Notes: generated by a model not told the origin, from the letters alone. A stretch of DNA of 47,342 bases from Porticoccaceae bacterium (GCA_021773435.1 JAJFKC010000028.1:1-47342), one strand, 5' to 3'; positions 28,238 through 39,196 are shown, counted from the stretch's first letter. A program made the numbers and translations.

Positions 28238-29167
28238 CTAATAAATCTTATCTTGACCCTCGGGCCTGGTTTTAAAGCGTTTATGCAACCAGAAATAGTC
28301 TTCGGGATGCTCGCGAATTTTGCCCTCGAGCCAGTCACTCCACAAAATGGTATCTGCACGGTCATCGCCAGTGGGATAGTTCTCCAGCATGGGTTCCACG
28401 TCAATTACGTACTGGCCGTCGGCTTCCCGATAAGTTGAGGCAAATAGCACATTGGCATTGGCTGACGTGGCGTACTGTGGGATGGCGGTAATAGTTGCCG
28501 TTTCAATACCAAAAAACGGGATAAAAATACCGCGCCTGGTGCCGAAATCCTGATCTGGCAGAATAATTACCACGCCTTTGTCTGCGAGCTTCCTGAGCAT
28601 GTGTGGTATTTCTTTGCGATGGATGGCATCAATGGGATATTTTTTCATGGCTCGTTCATAAAGATGGACCTGCATGACCGGGTTATCCATACGCCGATAA
28701 ATAGCTGAGTAAGGAGAGATTTCGGAGAGCTTGGCAAGACCTAACAAAAAACTGGTGGCATGGCCCGACACAATCACCAGCGGTTTGTCAGCGGCCAATG
28801 CGCCACGGAAATGATGTTCTCCGATGATGCGACCGGGTGTTAGCACAGACGATTTCGAAGCCCATATCATATTGACTAAATCAAACAATGTCATCAATGT
28901 GGAGCACATGTTTTTTTGCGCCAGGGTGTCACATTCCGCTTTCGAAAGCTCGGGAAAACACAGCCCGATATTGCGGCGAATAATTTCGACTCTCGATGAG
29001 CGCGTTTTAACCAGCGCTTTACTTAAGCTCTGAGACAAACTCCTCTGTGCAGAGTTGGGCAATTTAGCCAGTAACCACGTAGCGCCCACTGCTATCCAGG
29101 ATAGCCAGAAGCGCGGCGCATAATGACCCATTGGGCCTAGTTTATTTCGGTCTTTTGTTTTGCCCAA
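28238..29167 (-). CDS. lpxL: Lipid A biosynthesis acyltransferase (LpxL/HtrB family), catalytic acid absent
   Basis: LpxL-type enzymes add a secondary acyl chain to Kdo2-lipid IVA at the inner membrane. The 309-residue product has the family frame: an N-terminal hydrophobic anchor (about 20-37), YRRMDNP (157-163) and LPDQDFGTRRGIFIPFFG. However, the HX4(D/E) motif reads HATSFL (136-141), with Leu where the acid belongs. A TTG start is chosen because AGAAGGA lies 9 nt upstream; the first ATG is 12 codons later without a clear Shine-Dalgarno. It may be inactive or use another acid. Confidence 0.85.
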   Translation of the reverse strand: MGKTKDRNKLGPMGHYAPRFWLSWIAVGATWLLAKLPNSAQRSLSQSLSKALVKTRSSRVEIIRRNIGLCFPELSKAECDTLAQKNMCSTLMTLFDLVNMIWASKSSVLTPGRIIGEHHFRGALAADKPLVIVSGHATSFLLGLAKLSEISPYSAIYRRMDNPVMQVHLYERAMKKYPIDAIHRKEIPHMLRKLADKGVVIILPDQDFGTRRGIFIPFFGIETATITAIPQYATSANANVLFASTYREADGQYVIDVEPMLENYPTGDDRADTILWSDWLEGKIREHPEDYFWLHKRFKTRPEGQDKIY

Positions 29168-29244
29168 GGTGGGGTTTCCTTCTTAGCACGGAATTAGTTG
29201 ATGGTATTAGCTTGCTGGTTGATGTTGCACTGGTGCCCAGTCGT

Positions 29245-30306
29245 TTATAACCGCGCCTGTTCACGCAAGCTGAGGCGCAAGTTTTGCGGGTGGATGGGGT
29301 TGTTGCCACTCATGGCCAGTATCATAGTGGCGAGCTCCTGCCAGGGTGGTGTCGGATTCATGCCTTTAATGGCGCGGTCAACACCGGCCGCTTGACGGAG
29401 CAGTATGATGAGTTGGGCGGGTTTTAAGCGTTGCAAGGCTTTGCGTAATAGCGGCTGTCGATTGTTCCACACACCAAGTCTTTTTAAGACGCCGTCGGCG
29501 CGACCCCCAGCGACAATTTGCTGGCTGGCTTTTTCCAGGGTACGTAGCTCGCGGGTCAGCGCCCACAACACAGCTGCGGGTTCGGTGCCTTCGTTACGTA
29601 AACCGTATAAGGTGCGGGCCGCTGCTTCGCTATCGCCTTCAAGTATCCGGTCGACTAAATTAAAGACATTGTAACGAGCGCTATCGGCTACCACCGTAGA
29701 CATGGTTTCGGCATCGATCACGCCACCTGCTTCGATGAGGAGTGTGAGTTTTTCTATTTCCTGCTTGGCGGCCAGCAAATTACCTTCCACTCGATCGGCG
29801 AGCACCTCAATAGCTTGCTTGTTAGCGTTGACACCGGCCGCTTGCAATCGTTTATTTATCCAGCCTGGCATTTGCGCTGCGCTCACCGGCCACACTTGGA
29901 TGGTGGAGCCGCGGGCATCCAGAGTACGGAACCATTTGCTGTTGGTGGCGGATTTGTCGAGCTTGGGGAAAACAACCAGGAGCAGATTGTCGGCGCAGAT
30001 ATTTTGGCAATATTCATCAAAAAATTTACTACCTTCTCGACCGGGCTTACCCGAAGGTATGCGCAGCTCAAGAATTTTTTTATCGGCAAACAAGGACAGA
30101 CTGTTCGCCTCATTTAGCACCTGCTGCCAGTCAAAATGCTGATTGGCTTCAAATAATTCTCGATCAGTGAAGCCATTTGCTCGCGCCGCAGTGCGGATAC
30201 TGTCACAGGCTTCCTGCACCAATAGCGGCTCATCACCGGATACTACGTAAACAGGTGCTAGTCCTTCGGACAGTTTGGCTTGTAATCGTTCAGCTTGCAG
30301 GCGCAT
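29245..30306 (-). CDS. holA: DNA polymerase III subunit delta
   Basis: HolA is the clamp-loader subunit that opens the beta clamp. The 353-residue product starts MRLQAERLQAKLSEGLAPVY, then VVSGDEPLLVQEACDSIR, the family N-terminus. It has QEIEKLTLL in the lid region and RILEGDSEAAARTLYGLRNE in the collar. It overlaps the 3' end of lptE by 17 nt, as in many gammaproteobacteria (leuS-lptE-holA). Confidence 0.94.
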   Translation of the reverse strand: MRLQAERLQAKLSEGLAPVYVVSGDEPLLVQEACDSIRTAARANGFTDRELFEANQHFDWQQVLNEANSLSLFADKKILELRIPSGKPGREGSKFFDEYCQNICADNLLLVVFPKLDKSATNSKWFRTLDARGSTIQVWPVSAAQMPGWINKRLQAAGVNANKQAIEVLADRVEGNLLAAKQEIEKLTLLIEAGGVIDAETMSTVVADSARYNVFNLVDRILEGDSEAAARTLYGLRNEGTEPAAVLWALTRELRTLEKASQQIVAGGRADGVLKRLGVWNNRQPLLRKALQRLKPAQLIILLRQAAGVDRAIKGMNPTPPWQELATMILAMSGNNPIHPQNLRLSLREQARL

Positions 30307-30859
30307 CAGTCTTCGTCTTAGCCGGGAGATTTACTCGACGTAAGCGGCTGAATATCTGTCGCGCTAGTTCTCCGCTCATTTCTCGCTTTAGCATCCGCGC
30401 TTCATCGTTAGTCGCTAACACGTCGTTCTCATTGTATTCGTAAACTCGTTCAACCATCACATCGGTGAGAGGGATGGCCTTGTGTCCGTTTTGATCGACC
30501 AACATAAATTGCGCCTTTTCAGTTAAGGATCGCTCTGACACCCGGGCGCTGGCACTCACTGTTGCCGTGCGACGTTTACTTTGTTGATTGAAAATTACCA
30601 GGTTATAGGCGGCATCAGTGGCGCTATCAACTATCTCGACGCCGCTCGCTTTAAGCTGTTTTTGAAGTTGTCGAACCAGCTCAGTGTGACGGTTGGAGGT
30701 GCTGATGTGAATGCTGTCAAAGCTCACAGTGCTGCCTGTCGTGCCCCGCAAATGCCAACCGCAGGCGGAAATAGTGAGCGTCATGATTGCGAATAGAGTC
30801 GCAATAAAATATTTGACGAGATGTGCGGAGGGAGAAGTAGACCTTGCACTTTTATTCAT
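30290..30859 (-). CDS. lptE: LPS-assembly lipoprotein LptE
   Basis: LptE plugs the LptD barrel and is an outer-membrane lipoprotein. The 189-residue product has a signal peptide with lipobox TISAC (lipidated Cys33), followed by the family start GWHLRGTTGS. The segment KTDAPAS ends the protein. It lies 87 nt behind leuS and overlaps holA. The co-occurrence of lptD and lptE in this window completes the outer-membrane LPS translocon. Confidence 0.93.
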   Translation of the reverse strand: MNKSARSTSPSAHLVKYFIATLFAIMTLTISACGWHLRGTTGSTVSFDSIHISTSNRHTELVRQLQKQLKASGVEIVDSATDAAYNLVIFNQQSKRRTATVSASARVSERSLTEKAQFMLVDQNGHKAIPLTDVMVERVYEYNENDVLATNDEARMLKREMSGELARQIFSRLRRVNLPAKTKTDAPAS

Positions 30860-30946
30860 GGAAAAACCCTGTTGTTAGGATGTGAACTTTGATCATGGCT
30901 ACGATCCTGATTATGACCTCAGGCATCGGGTTTATAGTTTTACGGC

Positions 30947-33412
30947 TTAACCAACAACTATATTAACCAGGCGATTCGGCACCACGATCACTTTACGGAC
31001 GGCCTTGCCTTCAGTAAAGCGCAGCACCTTGCTGTCTTCGACAGCCTGCCGTTCGATGTCCTCAGTCAGCGCGTCCGCTGCCACTTCAATTTGGCTACGT
31101 AACTTTCCATTGACCTGTACCGCTAAAGTGATGCTGCTCTGTACTAACGCAGTTTCGTCCACTGTTGGCCAGGGCGCATCAATGATCGCTTCTTTGTGGC
31201 CCAGCGCAATCCAGGCATGGTGACATAAATGCGGTGCAATCGGTGCTAGCAATAACACCGCTGCTTCCAGTGCTTGTTGAGTGATGGCTGGAGCCTGAGC
31301 AGCATCGGCGTCGAGCTTATTCAGTTCATTGAGTAATTCCATTACCGCAGCAATGGCTGTGTTAAATGTTTGACGGCGACCGTAATCGTCACTGACCTTG
31401 GCAATGGTGGCGTGGGTTTTGCGGCGTACGTCCTGCTCGTTGGTATCGAGTCGCTCAATATCGAGTGGCGCTGCGTTGGTGTAGGAATGAGCGACATGGC
31501 TGTGCAGCATTTTCCAGAGGCGGCGGAGAAACCGTGCCGCACCGGCGACACCTTCATCGGACCATTCCAGGGATTGTTCGGGGGGTGCGGCAAACATGGT
31601 GAATAAGCGCACTGTATCTGCGCCGTACTGGTCAATTAAACCCTGAGGGTCAACGGTATTGCCCTTTGATTTGGACATTTTGCTGCCGTCTTTTAAGACC
31701 ATGCCCTGGCAAAGTAATTTGGTGAATGGTTCGTCGGAATTGAGTAGGCCTTCATCACGCATTAGTTTGTGATAAAAGCGTGCGTATAACAGATGCAAAA
31801 TAGCGTGTTCGATACCGCCGACATACTGATCGACGGGTAGCCAATAATTGGCGCGTTTGGAGTCGAGCATGGCATCGGTGGCATCCGGGCAGGTAAAGCG
31901 CGCGTAATACCAGGAGGATTCCATAAAGGTATCGAAGGTATCGGTTTCTTTTTCCAGCGCCTCGCCATTGAGGCTGGTTTTTCTCCATTCAGGATCGGCT
32001 TTGATGGGCGATTGTACGCCGTCAAGTTCGACATCTTCAGGTAGGAGTACCGGCAGCTTCTCAGCGGGTACCGGAATTTCTAACCCCTCGCTGTTGTAGA
32101 GCATGGGAATGGGTGATCCCCAGTAGCGTTGCCGCGATACACCCCAGTCGCGCAGGCGATAATTGGTGGTGATACGGCCTTTATCGAGATCGATTAACGC
32201 ACTGGCGATAGCGTCAAAAGCCTCTTCAAAATTGAGTCCGTCAAAGCCCTCCGAGTTAATCAATTTACCTTTGGTAACAAAGGCTTCTTTATCGATATCG
32301 CAAGGGCTGTCATCAGTGGGGGTCACAACCTGATCGATAGGCAGGCCATAAGTTTTGGCAAACTCCCAATCGCGCTGATCGTGGGCGGGCACGGCCATTA
32401 CCGCTCCAGAGCCATAATCCATCAACACATAGTTAGCGATCCACACCGGCATTTTTTTGCCGGTAATGGGGTGGCTGGCTTGAATGCCGGTGTCGATGCC
32501 GGTTTTAGCCATCATGGCGATTTCGGCTTCGGCCACCGACTGGCGTTTGCAGGTGGCGATAAATTCAGCCAGTGCTGGACTGGTTTCTGCCAGGGTAAGG
32601 CTAATAGGATGTTGGGCTGCCAGGCTCAGGTAGGTGACACCCATCACAGTATCGGGCCGGGTGGTGTAAACCTCAAAGTGGTCGTAACCGGCGACGGGCG
32701 AGTCTAAATCAAAGCTCATGGTGACGCCCCGGCTTTTGCCAATCCAGTTGCGTTGCATGGTGCGCACTTGGTCCGGCCAGTCGTCGAGTTTATCGAGATC
32801 GTCGAGGAGCTCTTCGGCGTAGTCGGTAATGCGAATAAACCACTGGGGGATTTCTTTGCGTTCTACCGGTGTATCACAGCGCCAGCAGCAGCCGTCGATG
32901 ACCTGCTCATTGGCGAGCACTGTTTGGTCATTGGGACACCAGTTCACCGCGCTGGTCTTTTTGTAGACCAGCTTTTTTTCGTAGAGTCGAGTAAAAAACC
33001 ACTGCTCCCATTTGTAGTAATCAGGCTGGCAGGTGGCTAGCTCTCGATCCCAGTCATAGGCGAAGCCCAGGGCGTTAAGCTGGTCTTTCATGTAGCGGAT
33101 ATTTTCATAAGTCCATGCCGCTGGAGCGGTGTTATTTTGTATAGCGGCGTTTTCTGCCGGCAGACCAAAGGCATCCCAGCCCATAGGCTGGAGAACATTT
33201 TTACCCAGCATGCGCTGGTAGCGGCTAATCACATCTGCAATGGTGTAATTGCGCACATGGCCCATGTGCAGTTGCCCGCTGGGATAGGGGAACATGGCCA
33301 GGCAATAGTACTTTTCGCGCTGAGTGTCTTCTGCCACTTTGAACGACTGCTGATCCCGCCAGTATTGCTGAACCTCCAGTTCAATGTCTTTGGGCTGATA
33401 TTTTTCTTGCAT
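30947..33412 (-). CDS. leuS: Leucyl-tRNA synthetase
   Basis: LeuS charges tRNA-Leu in the cytoplasm. The 821-residue product (E. coli 860) has the class I signatures HMGH (49-52, in [20 protein letters not shown]) and KMSKS near 580 ([17 protein letters not shown]). The CP1 editing domain ([14 protein letters not shown]) and a zinc-type knuckle ([22 protein letters not shown]) are present. The start [18 protein letters not shown] is typical. Confidence 0.98.
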   Translation of the reverse strand: MQEKYQPKDIELEVQQYWRDQQSFKVAEDTQREKYYCLAMFPYPSGQLHMGHVRNYTIADVISRYQRMLGKNVLQPMGWDAFGLPAENAAIQNNTAPAAWTYENIRYMKDQLNALGFAYDWDRELATCQPDYYKWEQWFFTRLYEKKLVYKKTSAVNWCPNDQTVLANEQVIDGCCWRCDTPVERKEIPQWFIRITDYAEELLDDLDKLDDWPDQVRTMQRNWIGKSRGVTMSFDLDSPVAGYDHFEVYTTRPDTVMGVTYLSLAAQHPISLTLAETSPALAEFIATCKRQSVAEAEIAMMAKTGIDTGIQASHPITGKKMPVWIANYVLMDYGSGAVMAVPAHDQRDWEFAKTYGLPIDQVVTPTDDSPCDIDKEAFVTKGKLINSEGFDGLNFEEAFDAIASALIDLDKGRITTNYRLRDWGVSRQRYWGSPIPMLYNSEGLEIPVPAEKLPVLLPEDVELDGVQSPIKADPEWRKTSLNGEALEKETDTFDTFMESSWYYARFTCPDATDAMLDSKRANYWLPVDQYVGGIEHAILHLLYARFYHKLMRDEGLLNSDEPFTKLLCQGMVLKDGSKMSKSKGNTVDPQGLIDQYGADTVRLFTMFAAPPEQSLEWSDEGVAGAARFLRRLWKMLHSHVAHSYTNAAPLDIERLDTNEQDVRRKTHATIAKVSDDYGRRQTFNTAIAAVMELLNELNKLDADAAQAPAITQQALEAAVLLLAPIAPHLCHHAWIALGHKEAIIDAPWPTVDETALVQSSITLAVQVNGKLRSQIEVAADALTEDIERQAVEDSKVLRFTEGKAVRKVIVVPNRLVNIVVG

Positions 33413-33517
33413 GGGCTCTCATCTTGAAGGGTTGGCCGGGCACATGATTGCCGACGGCCTGAAACAAGGGCGAAATTATAGGGGAAAGCGAGGGGCAGAC
33501 CTAGCAGACTAAGCCTT

Positions 33518-35038
33518 TTAGTTGGATTTACGTAGCGGCAGGATCATGGCTAGCATCAATAGTATCAGGCAAAAACTAAGGACCGGCAGCACCCCCCAGC
33601 GACTGTAGGGAGTTGATCCTTGATGAGGCATGATCTGACCCAGCAAAACGCCTTCAGCAAAACGCGGCAGCTGTTTAACGACCTGGCCTCGGCTGTCGAT
33701 AATGGCGGTGATGCCATCGTTGGTAGCGCGCAACAATGGCTTGCCGGTTTCAAGTGCTCTAAGGCGGGCAATTTGTAGATGTTGATGAGGGCCGAGTGAG
33801 TCGCCAAACCAGGTGTCATTACTTACGGTTAATAAAAGGTGGGCCAGTTGAGCATCCCTTGCAAGTGGCTCGGAATATGCAATTTCGTAGCAAATGGCGG
33901 TGGCAAGTTGGTAGGGGCCAACATTTATCAGGGTTTGGCGCTCTTCTCCAGCACTGAACGATGACATGGGTAAATCGAAAAAGGCAATGGCGCCTCTTAA
34001 CCATTGCTCCAGAGGTACGTACTCGCCAAAGGGCACCAGTCGTCGTTTTTGGTAGGTGCCGCTGGCGGTGCCCAGCCCGATCACAGAATTAAAGTATTTG
34101 TTGTCAGAATAAGCGGGGATACCGGCGATCAATGCGGTTTGATGATCATTTGCCAGCTCGTTTAAATCGGCCAGAAATTCCGGGATGCTGCTTTGCAGAA
34201 CGGGAATGGCTGATTCTGGCCAGATAATAAGATCCTGCTCGGCGAGGTTTACTGTCCTGCCGCGCATATCGGCCAGTATTTTCGGGATTTCACTGTCTTG
34301 CCATTTTGTTATTACTGGGTGGTTGGGCTGTATTAGGGCGACATTTAGTGGTTTTTCAGCGGCAGGGAGTGTCCATGTTTGTTTTTGTAAGGCGCTACCG
34401 ATAACGATAAACAAGCCGAGCAATGCAATAGTAAGGACTGGAATCCAGATGGGATTCCTTGAACTGGGGCTGAAAAAAACCTGGCTTAAAACCACGCCGC
34501 CGGCAACAATCATGCCGCTTAAGCCCAGCACGCCAACGAGAGGTGCCCATCCTGCCAGCCAGGTATCGATAAAGCTGTAACCTAGATAAAGCCACGGAAA
34601 CCCGGTTAAAAACCAGCCCCGAAACCATTCACCCAATACCCAGACGGTTGCAAATACCAGGGCTTCCATCAGTGGCTTCTGTTGTTTTAAATGTGCCAGT
34701 AAGACAAAAGGCAGGGCAAACACTGCTGCTAGACCCATGGCAAAAACCAGGGTGAGGGTTACAGCAAGGGCTGCAGGTGCCTGGCCATATTGATGGATAC
34801 TGACATAGATCCATGACGCTCCGGTGCCATACAGGCCAAGGCCAAACAGCCAACAAAGACTAAGTAGCTGTCGCGATGAACCGTCACGTATAACCGAGCG
34901 TAGCACGGAATATAGTACGGCGATGCTGACAATGGCCACCGGCCACCATGTTAGCGGGGCAAAAGAGAGGGGCAGCACGGCGCCACTAAGGAAGGCAGCG
35001 AGGTGTGTCGAAAAACCCAGCCGGAGCGGTTGTGTCAT
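33518..35038 (-). CDS. lnt: Apolipoprotein N-acyltransferase
   Basis: Lnt adds the third acyl chain to lipoproteins in the inner membrane. The 506-residue product has several N-terminal membrane helices and a carbon-nitrogen hydrolase domain. The catalytic residues are visible: Glu in LIIWPESAIP, Lys in YQKRRLVPFGEYVPLEQWL and Cys in AICYEIAYSE, with SNDTWFGDSLGP near the active site. It follows corC after 7 nt. Confidence 0.96.
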   Translation of the reverse strand: MTQPLRLGFSTHLAAFLSGAVLPLSFAPLTWWPVAIVSIAVLYSVLRSVIRDGSSRQLLSLCWLFGLGLYGTGASWIYVSIHQYGQAPAALAVTLTLVFAMGLAAVFALPFVLLAHLKQQKPLMEALVFATVWVLGEWFRGWFLTGFPWLYLGYSFIDTWLAGWAPLVGVLGLSGMIVAGGVVLSQVFFSPSSRNPIWIPVLTIALLGLFIVIGSALQKQTWTLPAAEKPLNVALIQPNHPVITKWQDSEIPKILADMRGRTVNLAEQDLIIWPESAIPVLQSSIPEFLADLNELANDHQTALIAGIPAYSDNKYFNSVIGLGTASGTYQKRRLVPFGEYVPLEQWLRGAIAFFDLPMSSFSAGEERQTLINVGPYQLATAICYEIAYSEPLARDAQLAHLLLTVSNDTWFGDSLGPHQHLQIARLRALETGKPLLRATNDGITAIIDSRGQVVKQLPRFAEGVLLGQIMPHQGSTPYSRWGVLPVLSFCLILLMLAMILPLRKSN

Positions 35039-35045
35039 ATGGCTG

Positions 35046-35903
35046 CTAGTCCGGGGCAGGACTCAACGGACGCATTTCTAGAAGATGTATCTGGCGCTCA
35101 TCGCCATCAATAATGGTGACTTCGAACCGATTGAGCGTGGTGCTTTCACCCAGTTTTGGCAGGTGGCCAAAGGCGCGGGTGACGATGCCGCCAATGGTGT
35201 CGAATTCATCTTCGCTTAGACCGGTACCAAAATACTCGTTAAAGTCTTCTACCGGGGTGAGCGCGGCGAGCCGAAAGCTGCCGTCTTGCTGCCGGGCAAT
35301 TTGTTGTAAGCCTTTCTGATCGGTCTCGTCTTCGATTTCACCGACAATTTCTTCGAGGATATCTTCAATCGTCACCAGACCAGCCACGCTGCCATATTCA
35401 TCCAGCACCAGAGCCATGTGATAGCGTTGTTCGCGAAATTCCTTGAGCAATACATTCAGGCGTTTACTTTCCGGGACGATGGTCGCCGGACGAATGACCT
35501 GGCTCAGGTTGAAATTGTCGTGACCAGCGAGGGCCAGAGGTAGTAGATCTTTGGCCAGCAATATACCTTTTATATTATCGACAGATTCGCCAATCACAGG
35601 GAAGCGCGAATGTTTGGATTCGGTGACCAGCGACAATATTTGTTCGGTATCAGCGGTTTCGGGAATCACCGTCATTTGCGAGCGAGGTATCATAATTTCC
35701 CGCACCTGCTGATCAGCAACAGCGAGCGCGCCCTCCATAATATCAAGGGCTTCGTAATCGAGGATGTTGTCATTGTGGGCATCGCGCAATAGCTCGGCAA
35801 TGTCATCCCGGCTGGTTGGCTTCGACGAAAACAGCTTCGTTAGTCTGGATATCAGCCTGGTCGGAAAGGATTTGTCTGTGGTGACACTCGCGCCGTTATT
35901 CAC
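35046..35903 (-). CDS. corC: CorC/YbeX family CBS-domain protein
   Basis: CorC (YbeX) has been linked to Mg/Co efflux and to ribosome metabolism. The 285-residue product begins with a short basic segment and has two CBS domains (about 70-190: [20 protein letters not shown] and [20 protein letters not shown]). The CorC_HlyC domain follows ([20 protein letters not shown]). Its start overlaps the ybeY stop by 4 nt. Confidence 0.95.
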   Translation of the reverse strand: MNNGASVTTDKSFPTRLISRLTKLFSSKPTSRDDIAELLRDAHNDNILDYEALDIMEGALAVADQQVREIMIPRSQMTVIPETADTEQILSLVTESKHSRFPVIGESVDNIKGILLAKDLLPLALAGHDNFNLSQVIRPATIVPESKRLNVLLKEFREQRYHMALVLDEYGSVAGLVTIEDILEEIVGEIEDETDQKGLQQIARQQDGSFRLAALTPVEDFNEYFGTGLSEDEFDTIGGIVTRAFGHLPKLGESTTLNRFEVTIIDGDERQIHLLEMRPLSPAPD

Positions 35904-36427
35904 TGATGTAAGCTCTTGTCGCTGGGTTTAGGTTGCTTGTTTGGCGCACTTATTCCATAGGGTGGCGGGAAACCCAACGCGATGACTATGTTTGTCTCAA
36001 TCGCTTCCATCTGCTCTGCGTCATCGTTGTTAATATGATCGTAACCCAATAAATGCAGTATGCCGTGCACCACCATATGGGTCCAATGAGCCTGGTTATT
36101 TTTGCCCTGTTCGCGGGCTTCTCGCGTGACCACCGGGGCGCAAATAACGATATCTCCAAGTAGGGATATAGGCACAATTTCAGGCAAATCAGCGGGGAAA
36201 GATAGTACGTTGGTCGCCTCAGGTTTACCTCGGTAGCGCTTGTTTAGCTCGGCACCTTCGGCTTCATCAACAATACGAATGCTCAGTTCGGCGGTATCCA
36301 CCTTATCAACAATTGCGGCAGTCAACGTGGTGGCATTCAACGTCGCATTGACCCAGGCCTTTATCGATTCAGGGTCGGGGCGACCTTCAGTATCGCCGCA
36401 ATTATCGACATTGACAGTAATGTTCAT
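35900..36427 (-). CDS. ybeY: Endoribonuclease YbeY
   Basis: YbeY is a single-strand endoribonuclease involved in 16S 3' end maturation and 70S quality control. The 175-residue product carries the zinc motif [11 protein letters not shown] with His121, His125 and His131, and the [15 protein letters not shown] strand. The C-terminal tail after FPPPYG is longer than the E. coli core by sight. It sits 21 nt after ybeZ and overlaps corC by 4 nt. Confidence 0.96.
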   Translation of the reverse strand: MNITVNVDNCGDTEGRPDPESIKAWVNATLNATTLTAAIVDKVDTAELSIRIVDEAEGAELNKRYRGKPEATNVLSFPADLPEIVPISLLGDIVICAPVVTREAREQGKNNQAHWTHMVVHGILHLLGYDHINNDDAEQMEAIETNIVIALGFPPPYGISAPNKQPKPSDKSLHQ

Positions 36428-36448
36428 GCCGAGCGCCCTGAGTCAGGT

Positions 36449-37474
36449 TTAATTATCAGCGTCATTATTGCTTTCAAATACACTGTAGGCATCGACAATT
36501 TTTTGTACCAGAGGGTGGCGCACCACGTCTTTCGATTCAAAATGGGTGAATGAGATTCCGTCGACGCCATCGAGGACATGACAGCCATGGATAAGGCCCG
36601 ATCTGGTGCCGCGAGGTAAATCTATCTGGGTGACGTCACCGGTGATCACGGCTGTCGAGCTAAAGCCGATACGGGTGAGGAACATTTTCATTTGTTCGCG
36701 GGTGGTGTTCTGGCTTTCGTCCAGAATAATGTAGGCATTGTTCAGGGTTCGACCGCGCATATAGGCCAGCGGTGCCACTTCTATAACATTCCGTTCGATC
36801 AGCTTGCCGACAGTTTCGACGCCCATCATTTCATAGAGTGCGTCGTATAAAGGGCGTAGGTAGGGGTCGACTTTTTGTGATAAATCACCGGGTAAAAAGC
36901 CTAGCTTTTCGCCGGCTTCTACCGCGGGCCTGACTAACAAAATTCGCTCTACTTCGTGGCGCATAAAAGATTCGACCGCGCAGGCCACGGCGAGATAAGT
37001 TTTGCCAGTACCCGCCGGGCCGACGCCAAAATTAATGTCATGGGTCTGAATGGACCGCACGTAGTCGAGTTGGTTTTTACCACGGGGAGTGACTTGGCCT
37101 TTCTTGGTGCGAACCACCGAAAAGCTTCGCGTGGTCGCCGCGTCGGCTTCGCTGGGTGGCTCTGTGCCTTGCTGAAGCACGGGGGTGTCCATATACAGTT
37201 CCATATCAGATTGTTGCAGGCAGACGTGAACCTGTCCGGGGCTGAGGTTATTTGAGCTGGTTTCATCGTAAAGATGTCGAAGTAGATTAGCGGTGGCGAG
37301 GGCGCTGTCAGGATCGCCATAGAGAGCAAAAACATTACCACGATTCCTGATTTGAATATTAAGGCGTTGCTCAATCTGTTGGAGGTGTTCGTCAAATTGC
37401 CCGCAAAGTTGGGCAAGCCGATGGGTGTCATTAGGTAGGAGAGTGACAGTTTGAGCCGCAGAGCTAGTGTTCAA
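36449..37474 (-). CDS. ybeZ: PhoH-like ATPase YbeZ
   Basis: YbeZ is a PhoH-type P-loop ATPase that interacts with YbeY. The 341-residue product has Walker A GPAGTGKT (152-159), Walker B ILDESQNTT and GDVTQIDLPRGTRSGL. Translation appears to start at TTG: no ATG fits until residue 91, and the N-terminus (LPNDTHRLAQLCGQFDEHLQ) aligns with the family from this point. It lies 109 nt behind miaB and may share its transcript. Confidence 0.95.
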   Translation of the reverse strand: MNTSSAAQTVTLLPNDTHRLAQLCGQFDEHLQQIEQRLNIQIRNRGNVFALYGDPDSALATANLLRHLYDETSSNNLSPGQVHVCLQQSDMELYMDTPVLQQGTEPPSEADAATTRSFSVVRTKKGQVTPRGKNQLDYVRSIQTHDINFGVGPAGTGKTYLAVACAVESFMRHEVERILLVRPAVEAGEKLGFLPGDLSQKVDPYLRPLYDALYEMMGVETVGKLIERNVIEVAPLAYMRGRTLNNAYIILDESQNTTREQMKMFLTRIGFSSTAVITGDVTQIDLPRGTRSGLIHGCHVLDGVDGISFTHFESKDVVRHPLVQKIVDAYSVFESNNDADN

Positions 37475-37583
37475 ATGGTTTTGTTGGAACCTTTTGTAAT
37501 CGCATTAGATGGGAGAATAGCGGTTTTATACGCAGAATAACACTCCAGATCAGGTCGTTTTTACACCACATGGTCTGTGCATT

Positions 37584-39059
37584 TCAAAGCTGTTTAGCCA
37601 CAAAACCGCCTTGCTTGCCACGCTCGCTCACCTGTTGTGGGGGTTTTTCGCAGAGCTGACCACGCAGAGAGTTGGGTAGGGCCTCGGTAATTAGGACATC
37701 GGCAAATTCGCCGATCAGGCGGTAATCAGTGCAGGCAAAATTTACCACCCGGTTATTCTCAGTGCGGCCCTGCAACTGACTCGGATCTTTTTTCGAAATA
37801 CCCGTGATCAACAGCCGCTCGAATGTGCCCACCATTTTGCGGCTAATCGCCATAGCCTGCTGGGCAATACGGCTTTGCAAAATTTGCAGACGCTGTTTGT
37901 AAATGTCGGGGGAGGTGGTGTCTGGCAAATCAGCAGCCGGTGTGCCGGGTCGAGCGCTATAGATAAAGCTAAAGGAGTGGTCGAAACCGATGTCTTCGAT
38001 CAGCTTCATGGTGGCGGCAAAGTCCGTTTCAGTTTCGCCGGGAAAGCCGACGATAAAATCAGAAGATAGGCATATGTCTGGCCGAACCTTTCTAAGTTTG
38101 CGAATCGTCGATTTATATTCGAGCACGGTATGGCTGCGTTTCATGGCGGCCAAAATGCGATCCGATCCACTTTGTACGGGTAGATGTAAATGGCTCACTA
38201 GCTCCGGCACCTCACCATAGACCGCGATTAATGCGTCGTTAAATTCGATGGGGTGAGAGGTGGTAAAACGAATGCGGTCGATGCCATCAATCTGGGCGAC
38301 GTAAGTAATTAGTTCGGCCAGGCCGCATAAAGCTTGTTTCGAGCCAGCGTTTTTTACGCCACTCTTGTGAGCATCAGTGCTCTGAACCTGGGTGCTCTGA
38401 ACTTCGGTGTTCTGGACAATGGCACCGCGATAAGCGTTTACATTTTGTCCGAGCAGGTTGACTTCCCGGACCCCTTGTTCCGCCAGGTGAGCGACTTCGG
38501 TTAGCACGTCTGCCACTGGTCGGCTGACCTCCTCGCCACGGGTATAAGGTACGACGCAAAAACTGCAATACTTCGAGCAGCCTTCCATGATAGACACGAA
38601 GGCAGTCACCCCGTCCGCCTCGGGCATGGGTAGGCGATCAAATTTTTCAATCTCGGGGAAGCTAACATCGACCACGACACTGCCATTGCGGCGTCGTTCA
38701 GTGATCATTTCTGGCAGTCGATGCAGGGTCTGTGGGCCGAATATTAAATCAACGTAAGGTGCGCGTTTGGCGATGGCCTCACCTTCCTGACTTGCGACGC
38801 AGCCGCCCACGCCAATTATCATGTCGGGTTTCGCATCTTTGAGTTTCTTCCAGCGGCCCAGCTGATGGAAGACTTTGTCCTGGGCTTTTTCGCGGATAGA
38901 GCAGGTATTGAGCAGCAGTACATCTGCTTCGACAGGGTCTTCTGTGCTGACGATTTGATGGCTGTCGCCAAGCAAGTCTTTCATGCGCGCCGAATCATAC
39001 TCATTCATCTGACAGCCGTGAGTAACAATATGTACCTTTTTGACCTGCTTATCAGTCAT
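37584..39059 (-). CDS. miaB: tRNA-2-methylthio-N6-dimethylallyladenosine synthase MiaB, with insertion
   Basis: MiaB is a radical-SAM methylthiotransferase acting at A37 of tRNAs. The 491-residue product (E. coli 474) has the auxiliary cluster cysteines Cys16, Cys53 and Cys87, the radical-SAM triad CSKYCSFC (161-168) and a C-terminal TRAM domain. An insertion of roughly 20 residues follows [11 protein letters not shown] (about 213-242) and contains [16 protein letters not shown] from a 15-bp DNA repeat. The ATG is preferred to an open TTG 11 codons upstream, by alignment. Confidence 0.96.
   Translation of the reverse strand: MTDKQVKKVHIVTHGCQMNEYDSARMKDLLGDSHQIVSTEDPVEADVLLLNTCSIREKAQDKVFHQLGRWKKLKDAKPDMIIGVGGCVASQEGEAIAKRAPYVDLIFGPQTLHRLPEMITERRRNGSVVVDVSFPEIEKFDRLPMPEADGVTAFVSIMEGCSKYCSFCVVPYTRGEEVSRPVADVLTEVAHLAEQGVREVNLLGQNVNAYRGAIVQNTEVQSTQVQSTDAHKSGVKNAGSKQALCGLAELITYVAQIDGIDRIRFTTSHPIEFNDALIAVYGEVPELVSHLHLPVQSGSDRILAAMKRSHTVLEYKSTIRKLRKVRPDICLSSDFIVGFPGETETDFAATMKLIEDIGFDHSFSFIYSARPGTPAADLPDTTSPDIYKQRLQILQSRIAQQAMAISRKMVGTFERLLITGISKKDPSQLQGRTENNRVVNFACTDYRLIGEFADVLITEALPNSLRGQLCEKPPQQVSERGKQGGFVAKQL
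38377..38421. repeat. 15-bp x 3 in-frame tandem repeat inside miaB
   Basis: On the + strand the units are GTGCTCTGAACCTGG, GTGCTCTGAACTTCG and GTGTTCTGGACAATG (38377, 38392, 38407). Because the period is five codons, the miaB frame is kept and the repeat encodes a five-residue peptide repeat in a surface insertion. Confidence 0.85.
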
Positions 39060-39180
39060 CGTCAATTGTTTAAGATTGTTGGGTTGTGGCAAAAATTAGG
39101 CGACCGGTTAAATAGCGCTTAAACAGTCGCTTGAAGAGGTGGGCGATTATAGTGGTTCGAGGCAATGAAACCTAGTTTTT

Positions 39181-39196
39181 GCTAATTCGAATTAGC
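39181..39196. promoter_or_regulatory. 16-bp perfect palindrome in the miaB-DUF1820 divergent region
   Basis: GCTAATTCGAATTAGC is a perfect palindrome. A -10-like TATTAT (39207-39212) stands 10 bp downstream, so the palindrome would cover the -35 region of a promoter for the DUF1820 gene. It looks like a dimeric repressor or activator site; the protein is unknown. Confidence 0.45.
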
